Shown here: one piece after another, positions 37,800-46,862 of the stretch | How the letters are laid out: each line of letters begins with the position of its first letter | Position numbering within the stretch: position 1 is the stretch's first letter | Assembly (NCBI GenBank): GCA_963742875.1 | Contig: CAVUNO010000015.1 | Location: forward strand, 124,001-188,000 | Direction of reading: 5' to 3' | Length of the DNA: 64,000 nucleotides | From: Bog-532 sp963742875 | GTDB lineage: Bacteria; Actinomycetota; Actinomycetes; Streptosporangiales; Streptosporangiaceae | The notes under the pieces: generated by a model | Told to the model about the DNA's origin: nothing | Seen by the model: only the letters and a program-made list of their open reading frames with translations | Database searches by the model: none | Position numbers and translations under genes: made by a program

Positions 37800-38003
37800 C
37801 CGCTGCGGCATCGTTGTTAATGTGAGCTGCACGCGGCCACCAGAAACGGAGCCCCCGCGCCTGATCAGGAACAGGAACGGCAACACCCGGCTCGCCAGCC
37901 CAGGCGCCGGGTACGACCGTATTTGGGCAGACTCCGTTTCGTCAGACCCCTTTGCTACGGTCCAGCGCAGGATCTCTGCTCAACACTACGGACGGGGGAA
38001 CCT

Positions 38004-39400
38004 GTGACCTGCCCAGCTAACGAACCGCGGGATGACAAGCTGACCGAGGACGAAGCCGAGGCACACGTTCACGGCATCTGCTTCAAGACCGGGCCGCCAC
38101 GGCGGGTCGGTGTCGAACTCGAGTGGCTGGTCCGCGACGCCCGCGATCCCGCGCTCCCCGTCCCGGCGGAACGCATCTTCCCGGCCGTTGCCGATCTCAC
38201 CGCCCCGGCCGTCCTCCCCTCCCCAGCCGCGCTGCCCACCGGGAGCATGCTCACCACGGAACCCGGTGGCCAGCTGGAACTTAGCTCCGCACCCGCCGAC
38301 AGTCTCGGCGAGTGTGTGACGGCCGTCCGCCGCGAGATGACCACCCTGCGCGAGACCGTTCGGCGTGCGGACCTGGCCCTGCAGGGCTACGGCTACGACC
38401 CGCTCCGCCCTCCCCGCCGCGTCCTGCAACTGCCCCGCTACGCGGCGATGGAGGAGTTCTTCGATCGCACCGGCCCCTGGGGCCGCGAGATGATGTGCAA
38501 CACCGCGTCCGTGCAGGTCTGCCTGGACGCCGGGCTGGACACCGCGGCGGCCGGCGGGTACCGCTGGCGGTGGCGGCTCGCGCACCGCATCGGCCCCGTG
38601 CTGGTGGCCGCGTTCGCCAACTCCGCGTTGCGGCAGGGCCGGCTGTCCGGCTGGCGGTCCACCCGCCAGAAGGTATGGGGCCACCTCGACCCGGGGCGCA
38701 CCCTGCCGCCGGCCGCCGACGGTGATCCGCGCGACGCCTACACCGCCTATTCGCTGGACGCCGAGCTGATGCTGCTCCGCCGGCCGGTTCGCCGTCCTGG
38801 GTGGCGCCCCGGGGGCTGACCTTCCGTGGCTGGCTGCGCGGCGACAGCAACGGTGAGCGGCGGCCCACCGTCGACGACCTCACCTACCATCTGTCCACGC
38901 TGTTCCCCCCGGTGCGCCCGCGCGGCCACCTGGAACTGCGGATGATCGACGCGCAGCCCGGGGACGGCTGGATCGTCCCGGCGGCGGTCGCCTGGGCCCT
39001 GTTCGAGGATCCGCGCGCCGCCGACGACGCGATGGCCGCGACCGAACCGCTGTGGGCCGGCCAGGAGCGCGTCGCAGTCGGCGTGACCTCCGGCCCCGGT
39101 CCGTTCGGCTATAGCAAATCGCCGAGCGGAAGCCAGAGTCGCACGGTGAGCAGCAGCCATAACGGCCATCACCCGAATGATCGCGCGCTACCTGGGAACC
39201 CGTGGCGGCGGGCGGCGCGGGACGGCCCGGCCGATCCGGTGATCGCCCGCGCCAGCCAGCAGTGCTTCGCGGCGGCGGACGCGGCCCTCGGCCGCGCGGG
39301 AACACCCGCCGACATCCGCCACCGCGTGGCCGAATTCGCCGAACGGTACGTGACCAGACGCCGATGCCCAGCCGACGACCAACTCGAGGGGATGCCTTGA
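38004..39400 (+). pseudogene. egtA: Glutamate-cysteine ligase EgtA, frameshifted
   Basis: EgtA makes gamma-glutamylcysteine, the thiol donor for ergothioneine. The first part (GTG 38004) has RRVGVELEWLVRDARDP, MLTTEPGGQLELSSAPADS and GREMMCNTASVQVCLD. After DAELMLLRR the frame fails, and the expected continuation APRGLTFRGWLRGDSNGER is in another frame from about 38785. The second part also has about 47 extra residues (39065-39200) between the WAG and WRRAARDG segments, with lower GC. The end overlaps the egtB start. The gene is either broken or mis-assembled; other gamma-glutamylcysteine sources may exist, since some EgtB enzymes use cysteine directly. Confidence 0.82.
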
Positions 39401-40737
39401 CCGCCGAAGGAACCGAGACCGCCGAAGGAACCGAGACCCTGCGTTCGGAGATCTCCGCCGCCCTGACCGCCGCCCGGGCCCGCACCACCGCGCTGACCGA
39501 CTGCGTGGACGAGGCCGACCTGACCCGGCAGCATTCGCCGCTGATGTCGCCACTGGTCTGGGACCTGGCGCACATCGCCAACCAGGAGGAGATGTGGCTG
39601 CTGCGCGCGGTCGGCGGCCAGGAACCGATCCACCCGGAGATCGACCCGCTCTACGACGCGTTCGAGCACCCGCGCGCGCAGCGCCCCACGCTGCCGCTGC
39701 TCCCGCCGCGCGAGGCGCGCCGCTACGCGGCCGACGTCCGCGGCCGGGTCCTCGACCTGCTGGAGGTGGCCCGCTTCAACGGGCCGCGCCTGCTCACCGG
39801 CGGCTTCGCCTACGGCATGATCGTCCAGCACGAGCAGCAGCACGACGAGACGATGCTGATCACGCACCAGTTGCGGAAGGGGCAGCCGGTGCTAACCGCG
39901 CCGCCCGCGGCCCCGCCCGCTGACGCGATCAGCCTCCCGGCCGAGGTACCTGTGCCCGGCGGCCGGTTCACGATGGGCACGTCCACCGAACCCTGGGCGC
40001 TGGATAACGAACAGCCCGCCCACACGGTGCAGGTGCCGTCGTTCTTCATCGACACGACGCCGGTCACTAACGCCGCGTACACCGCGTTCATCGCCGACGG
40101 GGGGTACGACGACCCGCGGTGGTGGACCCCGGATGGCTGGGACCACCGGCAGCGGGCCGGGCTGTTCGCGCCGATGACCTGGAAACGGGAGGACGGCGAG
40201 TGGATCCATACCGCGTTCGGCGTCACCGAGGCGGTCCCGCCCGCCGAACCGGTGATGCATGTGTGCTGGTACGAGGCGGACGCCTACGCCCGCTGGGCGG
40301 GCCGGCGCCTGCCCACCGAGGCGGAATGGGAGAAGGCCGCGCGGTTCGACCCCGCGACGGGGCGCTCCCGCCGGTTCCCGTGGGGCGACGACGCGCCCGC
40401 GCCGGAACACGCCAACCTGGGCCAGCGGCACCTGCGGCCCGCGCCGGCCGGGTCGTTCCCGGCCGGGGCCGCACCGTCCGGGGCGCGCCAGCTCATCGGT
40501 GACGTCTGGGAGTGGACGGCCAGCGACTTCCTGCCCTACCCGGGCTTCCGGGCCTGGCCGTACCGCGAGTACTCCGAAGTGTTCTTCGGCCCCGGGTACA
40601 AGGTGCTGCGCGGCGGATCGTTCGCGGTCAGCCCGGACGCCTGCCGCGGAACGTTCCGGAACTGGGACTATCCGATCCGGCGCCAGATCTTCGCGGGCTT
40701 CCGCACGGCGCGTACCGCCACCGCGCAGACCGCCTGA
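39397..40737 (+). CDS. egtB: Ergothioneine biosynthesis sulfoxide synthase
   Basis: EgtB is a non-haem iron enzyme that joins gamma-glutamylcysteine (or cysteine) to hercynine with oxygen. The N-terminal DinB-like domain has the iron-binding pattern: His in VWDLAHIANQEEMWLLRAVG and HxxxH-type in MIVQHEQQHDETMLITHQL. The C-terminal FGE-sulfatase domain has GRFTMGTSTEPWALDNEQPA, RLPTEAEWEKAARFDPATG and VWEWTASDFLPYPGF. TTG 39397 overlaps the egtA stop (TTGA) and follows GAGGGG. An 18-bp repeat (TAEGTE twice) lies at the N-terminus. Length 446 residues is normal. Confidence 0.95.
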   Translation: MTAEGTETAEGTETLRSEISAALTAARARTTALTDCVDEADLTRQHSPLMSPLVWDLAHIANQEEMWLLRAVGGQEPIHPEIDPLYDAFEHPRAQRPTLPLLPPREARRYAADVRGRVLDLLEVARFNGPRLLTGGFAYGMIVQHEQQHDETMLITHQLRKGQPVLTAPPAAPPADAISLPAEVPVPGGRFTMGTSTEPWALDNEQPAHTVQVPSFFIDTTPVTNAAYTAFIADGGYDDPRWWTPDGWDHRQRAGLFAPMTWKREDGEWIHTAFGVTEAVPPAEPVMHVCWYEADAYARWAGRRLPTEAEWEKAARFDPATGRSRRFPWGDDAPAPEHANLGQRHLRPAPAGSFPAGAAPSGARQLIGDVWEWTASDFLPYPGFRAWPYREYSEVFFGPGYKVLRGGSFAVSPDACRGTFRNWDYPIRRQIFAGFRTARTATAQTA

Positions 40738-41621
40738 TGTGCCGCCACCTGGCCTACCTGGGGCCGGCGGTCACGCTGCGGGAGGCGATCATTGATCCGC
40801 CGTACGGCCTGTACCGGCAGGCGTGGGCACCGCGGATGATGCGCAACAGCGGCACGATGAACGTGGACGGGTTCGGCGTCGGCTGGTACCCGGACGGCGA
40901 CCCGATCCCGGCCCGTTACCGGCACGCGGGCCCGATCTGGGCTGACCCCTCGTTCGCCGACCTGACCCGGGTGACGCGCAGCGGCGCCCTGCTCGCCGCG
41001 GTCCGCGACGCCAGCGCGGGGACCGAGCCGAGCGCGTCGGCCTGCTCCCCGTTCGGAGCGGACCACTGGCTGTTCAGCCACAACGGCGCGCTTGTGGGCT
41101 GGCCCGGCACGGCCGCGGGCCTGGCCGCCACCTTGAGCCCGGTGGAGCTGCTGGAGCTGGACGCGCGGGTCGACTCGGCGCTCCTGTGGGCGCTGACGCT
41201 GAACCGGCTGCGATCGGGCGCCACGCCCGATGAGGCCCTGGCTGCAGTGATCGGCCTGCTCGACGTGGCCGAGCTGAGCGGCCGGTTCAACTTTCTGCTG
41301 ACCGACGGCCAGATGATCGCCGCGACCGCCGCCGGGCACTCGCTCTGGTACCGGCACACCAGCGGAACCGCGGGCGACAGCGTCACGGTCGCGTCCGAGC
41401 CGGCCGACGACGACCCTGGCTGGACCGAGGTCCCGGACCGCTCCATGCTCGCCGCGACCACGGCCAATGTCGCGGTCAGGCCGCTGAAGGTGCCGGCGGA
41501 GGTCACCGCCGACACCGCCGAACGAGTGCGGCATGCGAGTTTCCCGCGCGGCATGGCGGCCGCTTTCCCCCACGAAGTGGCGGCCAGTGACACCCCGAAC
41601 GGAAGGAACCCGGGTCAATGA
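40737..41621 (+). CDS. egtC: Ergothioneine biosynthesis amidohydrolase
   Basis: EgtC removes the glutamate from the gamma-glutamyl hercynylcysteine sulfoxide. It is an Ntn amidohydrolase of the class II glutamine amidotransferase type: MCRHLAYLGPAVTLREAI has the Cys that becomes the N-terminal nucleophile, NVDGFGVGWYPDG and WLFSHNGALVGWPGT complete the active site. ATG 40737 overlaps the egtB stop (TGATG). It overlaps the egtD start by 4 bp. Confidence 0.94.
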   Translation: MCRHLAYLGPAVTLREAIIDPPYGLYRQAWAPRMMRNSGTMNVDGFGVGWYPDGDPIPARYRHAGPIWADPSFADLTRVTRSGALLAAVRDASAGTEPSASACSPFGADHWLFSHNGALVGWPGTAAGLAATLSPVELLELDARVDSALLWALTLNRLRSGATPDEALAAVIGLLDVAELSGRFNFLLTDGQMIAATAAGHSLWYRHTSGTAGDSVTVASEPADDDPGWTEVPDRSMLAATTANVAVRPLKVPAEVTADTAERVRHASFPRGMAAAFPHEVAASDTPNGRNPGQ

Positions 41622-42601
41622 CGACACCGCTGCACGTCGAACGCCGACTGCCCGAAGGTTTTCTGGCCGGTTCGCTGCGGGCGGACGCGCGCGCGGGGCT
41701 GACCGCGGTCCCGAAGTTCCTGCCGCCGAAGTGGTTCTATGACGCGGCCGGCAGCGAGCTGTTCGAGAAGATCACCGGCCTGCCCGAGTACTACCCCACC
41801 CGGGCCGAGCGGGAGATCCTGCACTGGACGGCCGGCGAGATCGCCGCGCTGAGCGGGGCAGGGACCCTGGTCGAGCTGGGGTCGGGGTACTCGGAGAAGA
41901 CGCGGCTGCTGATTGGCGCGCTGCGCTCGGCGGGGACCCTGCGGACGTACGTTCCGGTCGACGTGAGCGAGCCGGCGCTGGTGGCCGCGGCGCGGGCCCT
42001 GCTCGGGGAGTACCCGGGGCTGGAGGTGCGCGCCGTGGTGTCAGACTTCGAGCACGAGCTCGGGCTGCCCCCGCGCGCCGCGGGCGGAGCCCCCCGGATG
42101 GTCGGGTTCCTGGGCAGCACGATCGGCAACATGCTGCCCGCGCAGCGCGCCGCTTTCCTGGCCCGGGTCCGCGCCAGCCTGGCCGACGGCGACAGCCTGC
42201 TGCTCGGCACCGACCTGGTCAAGGACCCGGCGGTGTTGCTCGCGGCGTACGACGACGCGGCCGGGGTGACCGCGGACTTCAACAAGAACGTGCTGGCCGT
42301 GCTGAACACCGAGCTGGGCGCCGATTTCGACCTGGATGCCTTCGAGCACGTGGCCGCCTGGGACGCCGAGCGGGAGTGGATCGAGATGCGGCTGCGCGCG
42401 GCGACGGCGCAGACGGTGCAGATCCCCGGCATCGGCCTGACCGCGCGGTTCGCCGCCGGGGAAGAGTTGCGCACCGAGGTGTCGGCCAAGTTCCGCCGCG
42501 AGGGCGTCACCGCCGAGCTCGCGGCTGCGGGCTTCGAGCTACGGGAATGGTGGGCCGACGCCGAGGGCCGCTTCGGCCTGTCGCTCTCGGTCCCGGTGTA
42601 A
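41618..42601 (+). CDS. egtD: L-histidine N-alpha-methyltransferase
   Basis: EgtD trimethylates histidine to hercynine with SAM. The 327-residue protein has PKFLPPKWFYDAAGSELFEK, LPEYYPTRAEREIL, the SAM loop LVELGSGYSEKTRLLI and GFLGSTIGNMLPAQRAAFL, all typical of the family. ATG 41618 overlaps the egtC stop (ATGA). It closes the egtABCD operon; no egtE-like lyase follows in the window. Confidence 0.96.
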   Translation: MTTPLHVERRLPEGFLAGSLRADARAGLTAVPKFLPPKWFYDAAGSELFEKITGLPEYYPTRAEREILHWTAGEIAALSGAGTLVELGSGYSEKTRLLIGALRSAGTLRTYVPVDVSEPALVAAARALLGEYPGLEVRAVVSDFEHELGLPPRAAGGAPRMVGFLGSTIGNMLPAQRAAFLARVRASLADGDSLLLGTDLVKDPAVLLAAYDDAAGVTADFNKNVLAVLNTELGADFDLDAFEHVAAWDAEREWIEMRLRAATAQTVQIPGIGLTARFAAGEELRTEVSAKFRREGVTAELAAAGFELREWWADAEGRFGLSLSVPV

Positions 42602-42646
42602 CACTTGCGGGCGACCTGCTTACACACTGCATGACGGGTTCCATTT

Positions 42647-42660
42647 TGTATAGCAATACA
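42647..42660. promoter_or_regulatory. Palindrome TGTATAGCAATACA, likely GntR operator
   Basis: TGTAT-AGCA-ATACA is a perfect 5-bp inverted repeat in an AT-rich pocket of very GC-rich DNA. It lies 4 bp before the ATG of a small GntR-type regulator and overlaps the region where a -10 box would be. This is the usual arrangement for an autoregulated operator. Confidence 0.55.
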
Positions 42661-42663
42661 TGC

Positions 42664-42975
42664 ATGTGTGAAGCCTTACATGCGCAGTCGCAGGTCAACG
42701 GTGCCTTACGGTTGGTTCTCGTGGATGATCAAGGCCCAGACATCGTGCATGAGGGCCCCGTGCCGATCTACGTACAGATCGCGGACTGGGTCGCGGCCCA
42801 CATCGAGGACGGTTCGTGGCAACCGGGTCACCGACTGCCGGCGGAGCGCGCCATGGCTGCCGACTGGGGCGTCGCCTACCTGACCATCCGCCGGGCGATG
42901 GCCGAACTTCGTGACCGCGGCCTCGTCGTCAGTGTCCAGGGCCGTGGCACCTACGTCACCAATACCAGACGCTAA
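42664..42975 (+). CDS. Short GntR family transcription regulator
   Basis: The 103-residue protein is little more than a GntR winged helix: VPIYVQIADWVAAHIEDGSW, LPAERAMAADWGVAYLTIRR and LVVSVQGRGTYVTN. There is no ligand-binding domain, like the small YtrA-like or single-domain forms common in actinomycetes. ATG 42664 comes right after the palindrome; GTG 42721 would shorten it by 19 residues. Targets are unknown; it may control itself or the egt operon upstream. It converges on recN. Confidence 0.78.
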   Translation: MCEALHAQSQVNGALRLVLVDDQGPDIVHEGPVPIYVQIADWVAAHIEDGSWQPGHRLPAERAMAADWGVAYLTIRRAMAELRDRGLVVSVQGRGTYVTNTRR

Positions 42976-43003
42976 GCTCCGCCCCGCCGTACCCGCCCGG
43001 GCG

Positions 43004-44875
43004 CTAGTTGGTCGTTTTCTTGCCGGAGTTTCCGGACTCGCGTTCCTTGGCCGCCATGGCCAGGAGCTCCTCGGCGTGCGCGCGCCCGAACTCCGAATCC
43101 TCCAGGCCAGCCAGCATGCGCGACAGCTCGCGGACCCGGCCGGGCCGGTCCAGGCGTACCACGCCGCTGGCCGTGACCAGGCCGTCGCCCGTCTTGGTCA
43201 CGACCAGGTGGTTGTCGGCGAACGCCGCGACCTGCGGCAGGTGCGTCACCACGATCACCTGGGCCAGCCGCGCGAGCCGGCCCAGACGGCGACCGATCTC
43301 CACTGCGGCCTTCCCGCCCACCCCGGCGTCCACCTCGTCGAACACGAACGTTGGCACCGGGTCGGCGCCGGCGAACACCACTTCGATGGCCAGCATCACC
43401 CGGGACAGCTCGCCGCCGGAGGCCCCCTTGCTGAGCGGCAGGGGCGGCGCGCCCGGGTGCGCGGCCAGCCTGATCTCCACATCGTCGGCGCCATACGGAC
43501 CGGGCGCATCCAGCGGGCGGATGGCCACCGTGAGCCGGGCGTGCGGCATGGCCAGCGCCGTCAGTTCGGCGGTGACGTCCCGCGAGAATCGTTCCGCCGC
43601 ATCGCCCCGGAGCGCGGTGAGGGTCCCGGCCAGCCCGGCCACCCGCGCGGCCAGCTCGGCTTCCTCCTGCGCCAGCCCGGCGATCCGCTCGTCGTCGCCC
43701 TCCAGCTCGTTCAGCCGGGCTGCAGCGATCTTGGTCCAGGCGAGCACCGCTGTCAGGTCGCCGATCCCGTCACGCGCGCCCCCGGTCAGCGCGACGGCCT
43801 CACCGGGTCCCCCGAGATCCCCGGGGTAACTGGGGTCACTGGGGCCGTCGGGCGGCGCGGGCTGGCAGGCCGCGGTCTCGGCGGCCGCGCGGCTGCCGTA
43901 GGCCCGCACGAGCCGGTTCAGCGCGGCGCGGCGTTCCTGCACGGCCGCGAGCCGGGCCGGGTCGGCGTCGAGCGACTCGGTGTAGGAGGCCAGCTCGCCC
44001 GCCACGTCGGCCAGCAGGTACGACGCCTCGTTCAGCCGGTCGGCCAGGCCGGCCAGCGCCGCGTCGTGCTGGCGGACTGCCGCCAGCGCCTGCCGCGCCC
44101 CGCCGACCAGCGTGACGGCGTCCGGACGGTCGTATGCCGCGGCGGACGGGTCGCCCAGCAGCGCCTCGTGCGCGGCGTTGGCCGCGGCCCGGAGCGCTTC
44201 GGCGTTGCCCAGCCGCTCCTCCTCCGCGAGCAGCTGCGCGTCCTCGCCCGCCACGGGGTCGAGGGCCTCGATCTCTTCCAGGGCCCGGCGGAGGTCCTCG
44301 GCTTCGGCGGTCCGCTCCCGGGCCATCTGGGCCAGCTCGGCCAGCTCCGCGCGGGCTTCCCGGTGCCGCGCGTAGGCCCGCTGGTAGTCGGTGCGGACGT
44401 GCGCCAGCTCGGGCCCGGCGTAGGCATCCAGGGCCTCGCGCTGACGGCCCGCCCGCAGCAGCTGCTGCTGATCGGCCTGCCCGTGCACGGCGACCAGGTT
44501 GTCGGCGAGGTAGGTCAGCAGGGAAACCGGCACCGACCGGCCCCCGGCGTGCGCCCGCGACCGGCCCTCGGCCGACACCGAGCGGCTGATAACCAAGGCC
44601 GCTCCGTTGTCGTCCAGTTCTCCCCCGGCCTCGTCCACCTGGCGGGCCACCTCGCCATCCGGGGCGATCTGCAGCCGCCCCTCGACGACGGCGCGCTGAG
44701 CGCCGGGCCGGACCCGCGCCGGGTCCGCGCGGCCGCCAAAGAGCAGGCCCAGGCCCGTCACGACCATCGTCTTACCGGCCCCGGTCTCTCCGGTGACCAC
44801 GGTGAAACCCGGCGACAGCTCGAGCACCGCGTCGTCGATGACCCCGAGACCCGTGATCCGGACTTCCTCAAGCAT
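43004..44875 (-). CDS. recN: DNA repair protein RecN
   Basis: RecN is an SMC-like ATPase for double-strand break repair. Walker A is in FTVVTGETGAGKTMVVTGL near the start; the C-terminus has LSKGASGGELSRVMLAIEVV and FVFDEVDAGVGGKAAVEIG followed by QVIVVTHLPQVAAFADNHL. The 623-residue length includes a coiled coil and a Pro/Gly-rich insert (PDGPSDPSYPGDLGGPGE). ATG 44875 overlaps the nadK stop by 8 bp. Order tlyA-nadK-recN is conserved in Actinomycetota. Confidence 0.95.
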   Translation of the reverse strand: MLEEVRITGLGVIDDAVLELSPGFTVVTGETGAGKTMVVTGLGLLFGGRADPARVRPGAQRAVVEGRLQIAPDGEVARQVDEAGGELDDNGAALVISRSVSAEGRSRAHAGGRSVPVSLLTYLADNLVAVHGQADQQQLLRAGRQREALDAYAGPELAHVRTDYQRAYARHREARAELAELAQMARERTAEAEDLRRALEEIEALDPVAGEDAQLLAEEERLGNAEALRAAANAAHEALLGDPSAAAYDRPDAVTLVGGARQALAAVRQHDAALAGLADRLNEASYLLADVAGELASYTESLDADPARLAAVQERRAALNRLVRAYGSRAAAETAACQPAPPDGPSDPSYPGDLGGPGEAVALTGGARDGIGDLTAVLAWTKIAAARLNELEGDDERIAGLAQEEAELAARVAGLAGTLTALRGDAAERFSRDVTAELTALAMPHARLTVAIRPLDAPGPYGADDVEIRLAAHPGAPPLPLSKGASGGELSRVMLAIEVVFAGADPVPTFVFDEVDAGVGGKAAVEIGRRLGRLARLAQVIVVTHLPQVAAFADNHLVVTKTGDGLVTASGVVRLDRPGRVRELSRMLAGLEDSEFGRAHAEELLAMAAKERESGNSGKKTTN

Positions 44876-45944
44876 GACCGCCAGCCGTCTCCTCTGCGCC
44901 GTTCCCGGCTTTCGCCGCTGCGCCGTCCCGGGCCGCTGCCGGCCTGCCGCTGAGCCGTCCACCGCGCCAGCCCGCCACCGGCAGGCCGAACTTGACGACG
45001 AGCCGGTCCGTGAACGCGGCGCTGCTGTCGTCGCCATCGACCGAGCCGTGCAGCCGGGCCAGCAGGACCGGGTGGGCACCACGCCGGACTTCAACCCGTG
45101 CACCGGGTTCTAGGTCGACCCTACGGCGCCCGTCGCACCACATCACGCCTCCCGGCGGCGCCGCGCCGGCCGGTTCGGCCAGGACGTCCGGGGTGGCCGG
45201 TTCGGGCCCGCGGCCAGTACCGCCGATGACCTCGATCGCGAGCACCGACCGGGGGGAGACGACCATCGGCCCGGCGAACAGGGCATGGGCACTGATCGGC
45301 ACCATGAGCAGGGCCTCGACCTCGGGCCAGACCACCGGGCCGCCCGCCGAGAACGCATACGCGGTCGATCCGGTCGGGGTCGCGCAGACCACGCCGTCGC
45401 AGCCCCAGCGGGACAGCGGCCGCCCGTCGATCTCGGTCACCACCTCGAGCATCCGCTCGCGCGCTGCCTTCTCGACCGTCGCCTCGTTCAGCGCCCAGTT
45501 TTGCGCGATCACGGCGCCGTCCTGCTGGACGGTGACATCTACCGTCATCCGTTCCTCGACCACGAACTGGCGCGCGACCACGCGGTCGACGGTGTTGGCC
45601 AGGCCATCCGGCTCCGCCTCGGCGAGGAAACCGACGTGGCCGAGGTTCACGCCCAGCAGCGGCGCGCCGGCCGGACGGGCGAGCTCGGCGGCGCGCAGCA
45701 GCGTGCCATCCCCGCCGACCACGATGACGATCTCGGCCCCCTCGGCGGCGTGCAGGCCGCGCGACACCTTCTCCACGCCCGTGGAGGCGATGTCGGTCGC
45801 CTCGGGCTCGAGGACGCGCACGTTCAGGCCGGCCGCGATGAGCCGCTCGACGACGAAGCGGGCACTCCGGAGCGAATCCTTCCGCCCGGTGTGCGCCACG
45901 ACCAGAGCCGTTCGTCCGCTGCCGCTGACGTTCACTGCGCCCAT
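44868..45944 (-). CDS. nadK: NAD kinase
   Basis: Makes NADP from NAD and ATP or polyphosphate. The family motif GGDGT is in VIVVGGDGTLLRAAELAR; the second conserved region is SRWGCDGVVCATPTGSTAYA and GPVVWPEVEALLMVPISAHA. ATG 45944. An Ala/Pro-rich insert (GPEPATPDVLAEPAGAAPPG) and an Ala-rich tail make it longer (358 residues) than usual. It lies between tlyA and recN. Confidence 0.95.
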   Translation of the reverse strand: MGAVNVSGSGRTALVVAHTGRKDSLRSARFVVERLIAAGLNVRVLEPEATDIASTGVEKVSRGLHAAEGAEIVIVVGGDGTLLRAAELARPAGAPLLGVNLGHVGFLAEAEPDGLANTVDRVVARQFVVEERMTVDVTVQQDGAVIAQNWALNEATVEKAARERMLEVVTEIDGRPLSRWGCDGVVCATPTGSTAYAFSAGGPVVWPEVEALLMVPISAHALFAGPMVVSPRSVLAIEVIGGTGRGPEPATPDVLAEPAGAAPPGGVMWCDGRRRVDLEPGARVEVRRGAHPVLLARLHGSVDGDDSSAAFTDRLVVKFGLPVAGWRGGRLSGRPAAARDGAAAKAGNGAEETAGGHA

Positions 45945-46028
45945 TGTCTTAGAGGTGTCCTTCGCTTCCGTTATCCGTCACTGCACGCCCGCCATGTACA
46001 CCTTCGTTGGGCGCCTTTACCGGGCGCC

Positions 46029-46862
46029 TCAATGGGGGCCTTCGGCGATGGCCCGCCGCAGGTCCTCGTCGTCCAGCGGCGGCGCGCCGCGCCGCAGCCA
46101 GACGAAGTACTCCACGTTGCCGGCCGGTCCGGGCAGCGGGCTGGCCGTCACCCCGCGCACACCAAGACCCAGCCCGGCCGCGGCCTCGGCGACGGAGCTG
46201 ACCGCTTCGGCCCGCAATCCAGCATCGCGCACAACGCCGCCCGCGCCGACCCGGCCCTTGCCCACCTCGAACTGCGGCTTGACCAGCAGGACAAAATCCG
46301 CGTTCTCGTCCGCGGCGCCGGCGAGCGCGGGCAGCACCAGGGCCAGCGAGATGAACGACAGGTCCGCGACCACCAGATCCGGCAGGCGGCCGTCCGGCCC
46401 GGCGACCTGTTCCGGCTGCAGCGCCCGCACGTTGACCCGGTCCAGCACCGTCACCCGGGGATCGGTGCGCAGCGACCAGGCGAGCTGGCCGTAACCGACG
46501 TCGGCCGCGGCCACGTGCGCAGCGCCCGCGCGCAGCAGCACGTCGGTAAAGCCGCCGGTGGACGCGCCCGCGTCGAGGCCGTGGCGCCCGGCCACGGTGA
46601 GGTCCCGGAAGGCGGCGAGCGCGCCGGCCAGCTTGTGGCCGCCGCGGGACACGTACCCAGGGTCCGTGTCGGGCTCGGTGACGGTGATCGGCGCGTCGCG
46701 GGTGACCTGGGAAGCGGGTTTGGCGGCGGCCTCACCGCTCACCGTGACCCGGCCGGCCGCGATCAGGTCGGCGGCCTGCTCGCGGGAGCGGGCCAGGCCG
46801 CGCCGGACAAGTTCGGCGTCAAGCCGGGAGCGCGGGCTGTTGCGCGCCGTCCGTCCCGTCAT
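46029..46862 (-). CDS. tlyA: TlyA family rRNA (cytidine-2'-O)-methyltransferase
   Basis: An S4 RNA-binding domain (RLDAELVRRGLARSREQAAD, VTVSGEAAAKPASQV) is followed by a FtsJ-like methyltransferase with GLDAGASTGGFTDVLLRAGA as SAM loop and PDLVVADLSFISLALVLPAL. TlyA methylates 16S and 23S rRNA, and in mycobacteria its loss gives capreomycin resistance. ATG 46862 overlaps the preceding stop (ATGA). The 277-residue length is normal. Confidence 0.95.
   Translation of the reverse strand: MTGRTARNSPRSRLDAELVRRGLARSREQAADLIAAGRVTVSGEAAAKPASQVTRDAPITVTEPDTDPGYVSRGGHKLAGALAAFRDLTVAGRHGLDAGASTGGFTDVLLRAGAAHVAAADVGYGQLAWSLRTDPRVTVLDRVNVRALQPEQVAGPDGRLPDLVVADLSFISLALVLPALAGAADENADFVLLVKPQFEVGKGRVGAGGVVRDAGLRAEAVSSVAEAAAGLGLGVRGVTASPLPGPAGNVEYFVWLRRGAPPLDDEDLRRAIAEGPH

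Noticed and set aside
37677..37800. Possible tRNA-Sec beside selD
   Set aside because: No acceptor, T-arm or long variable arm could be folded; only a simple hairpin is present.
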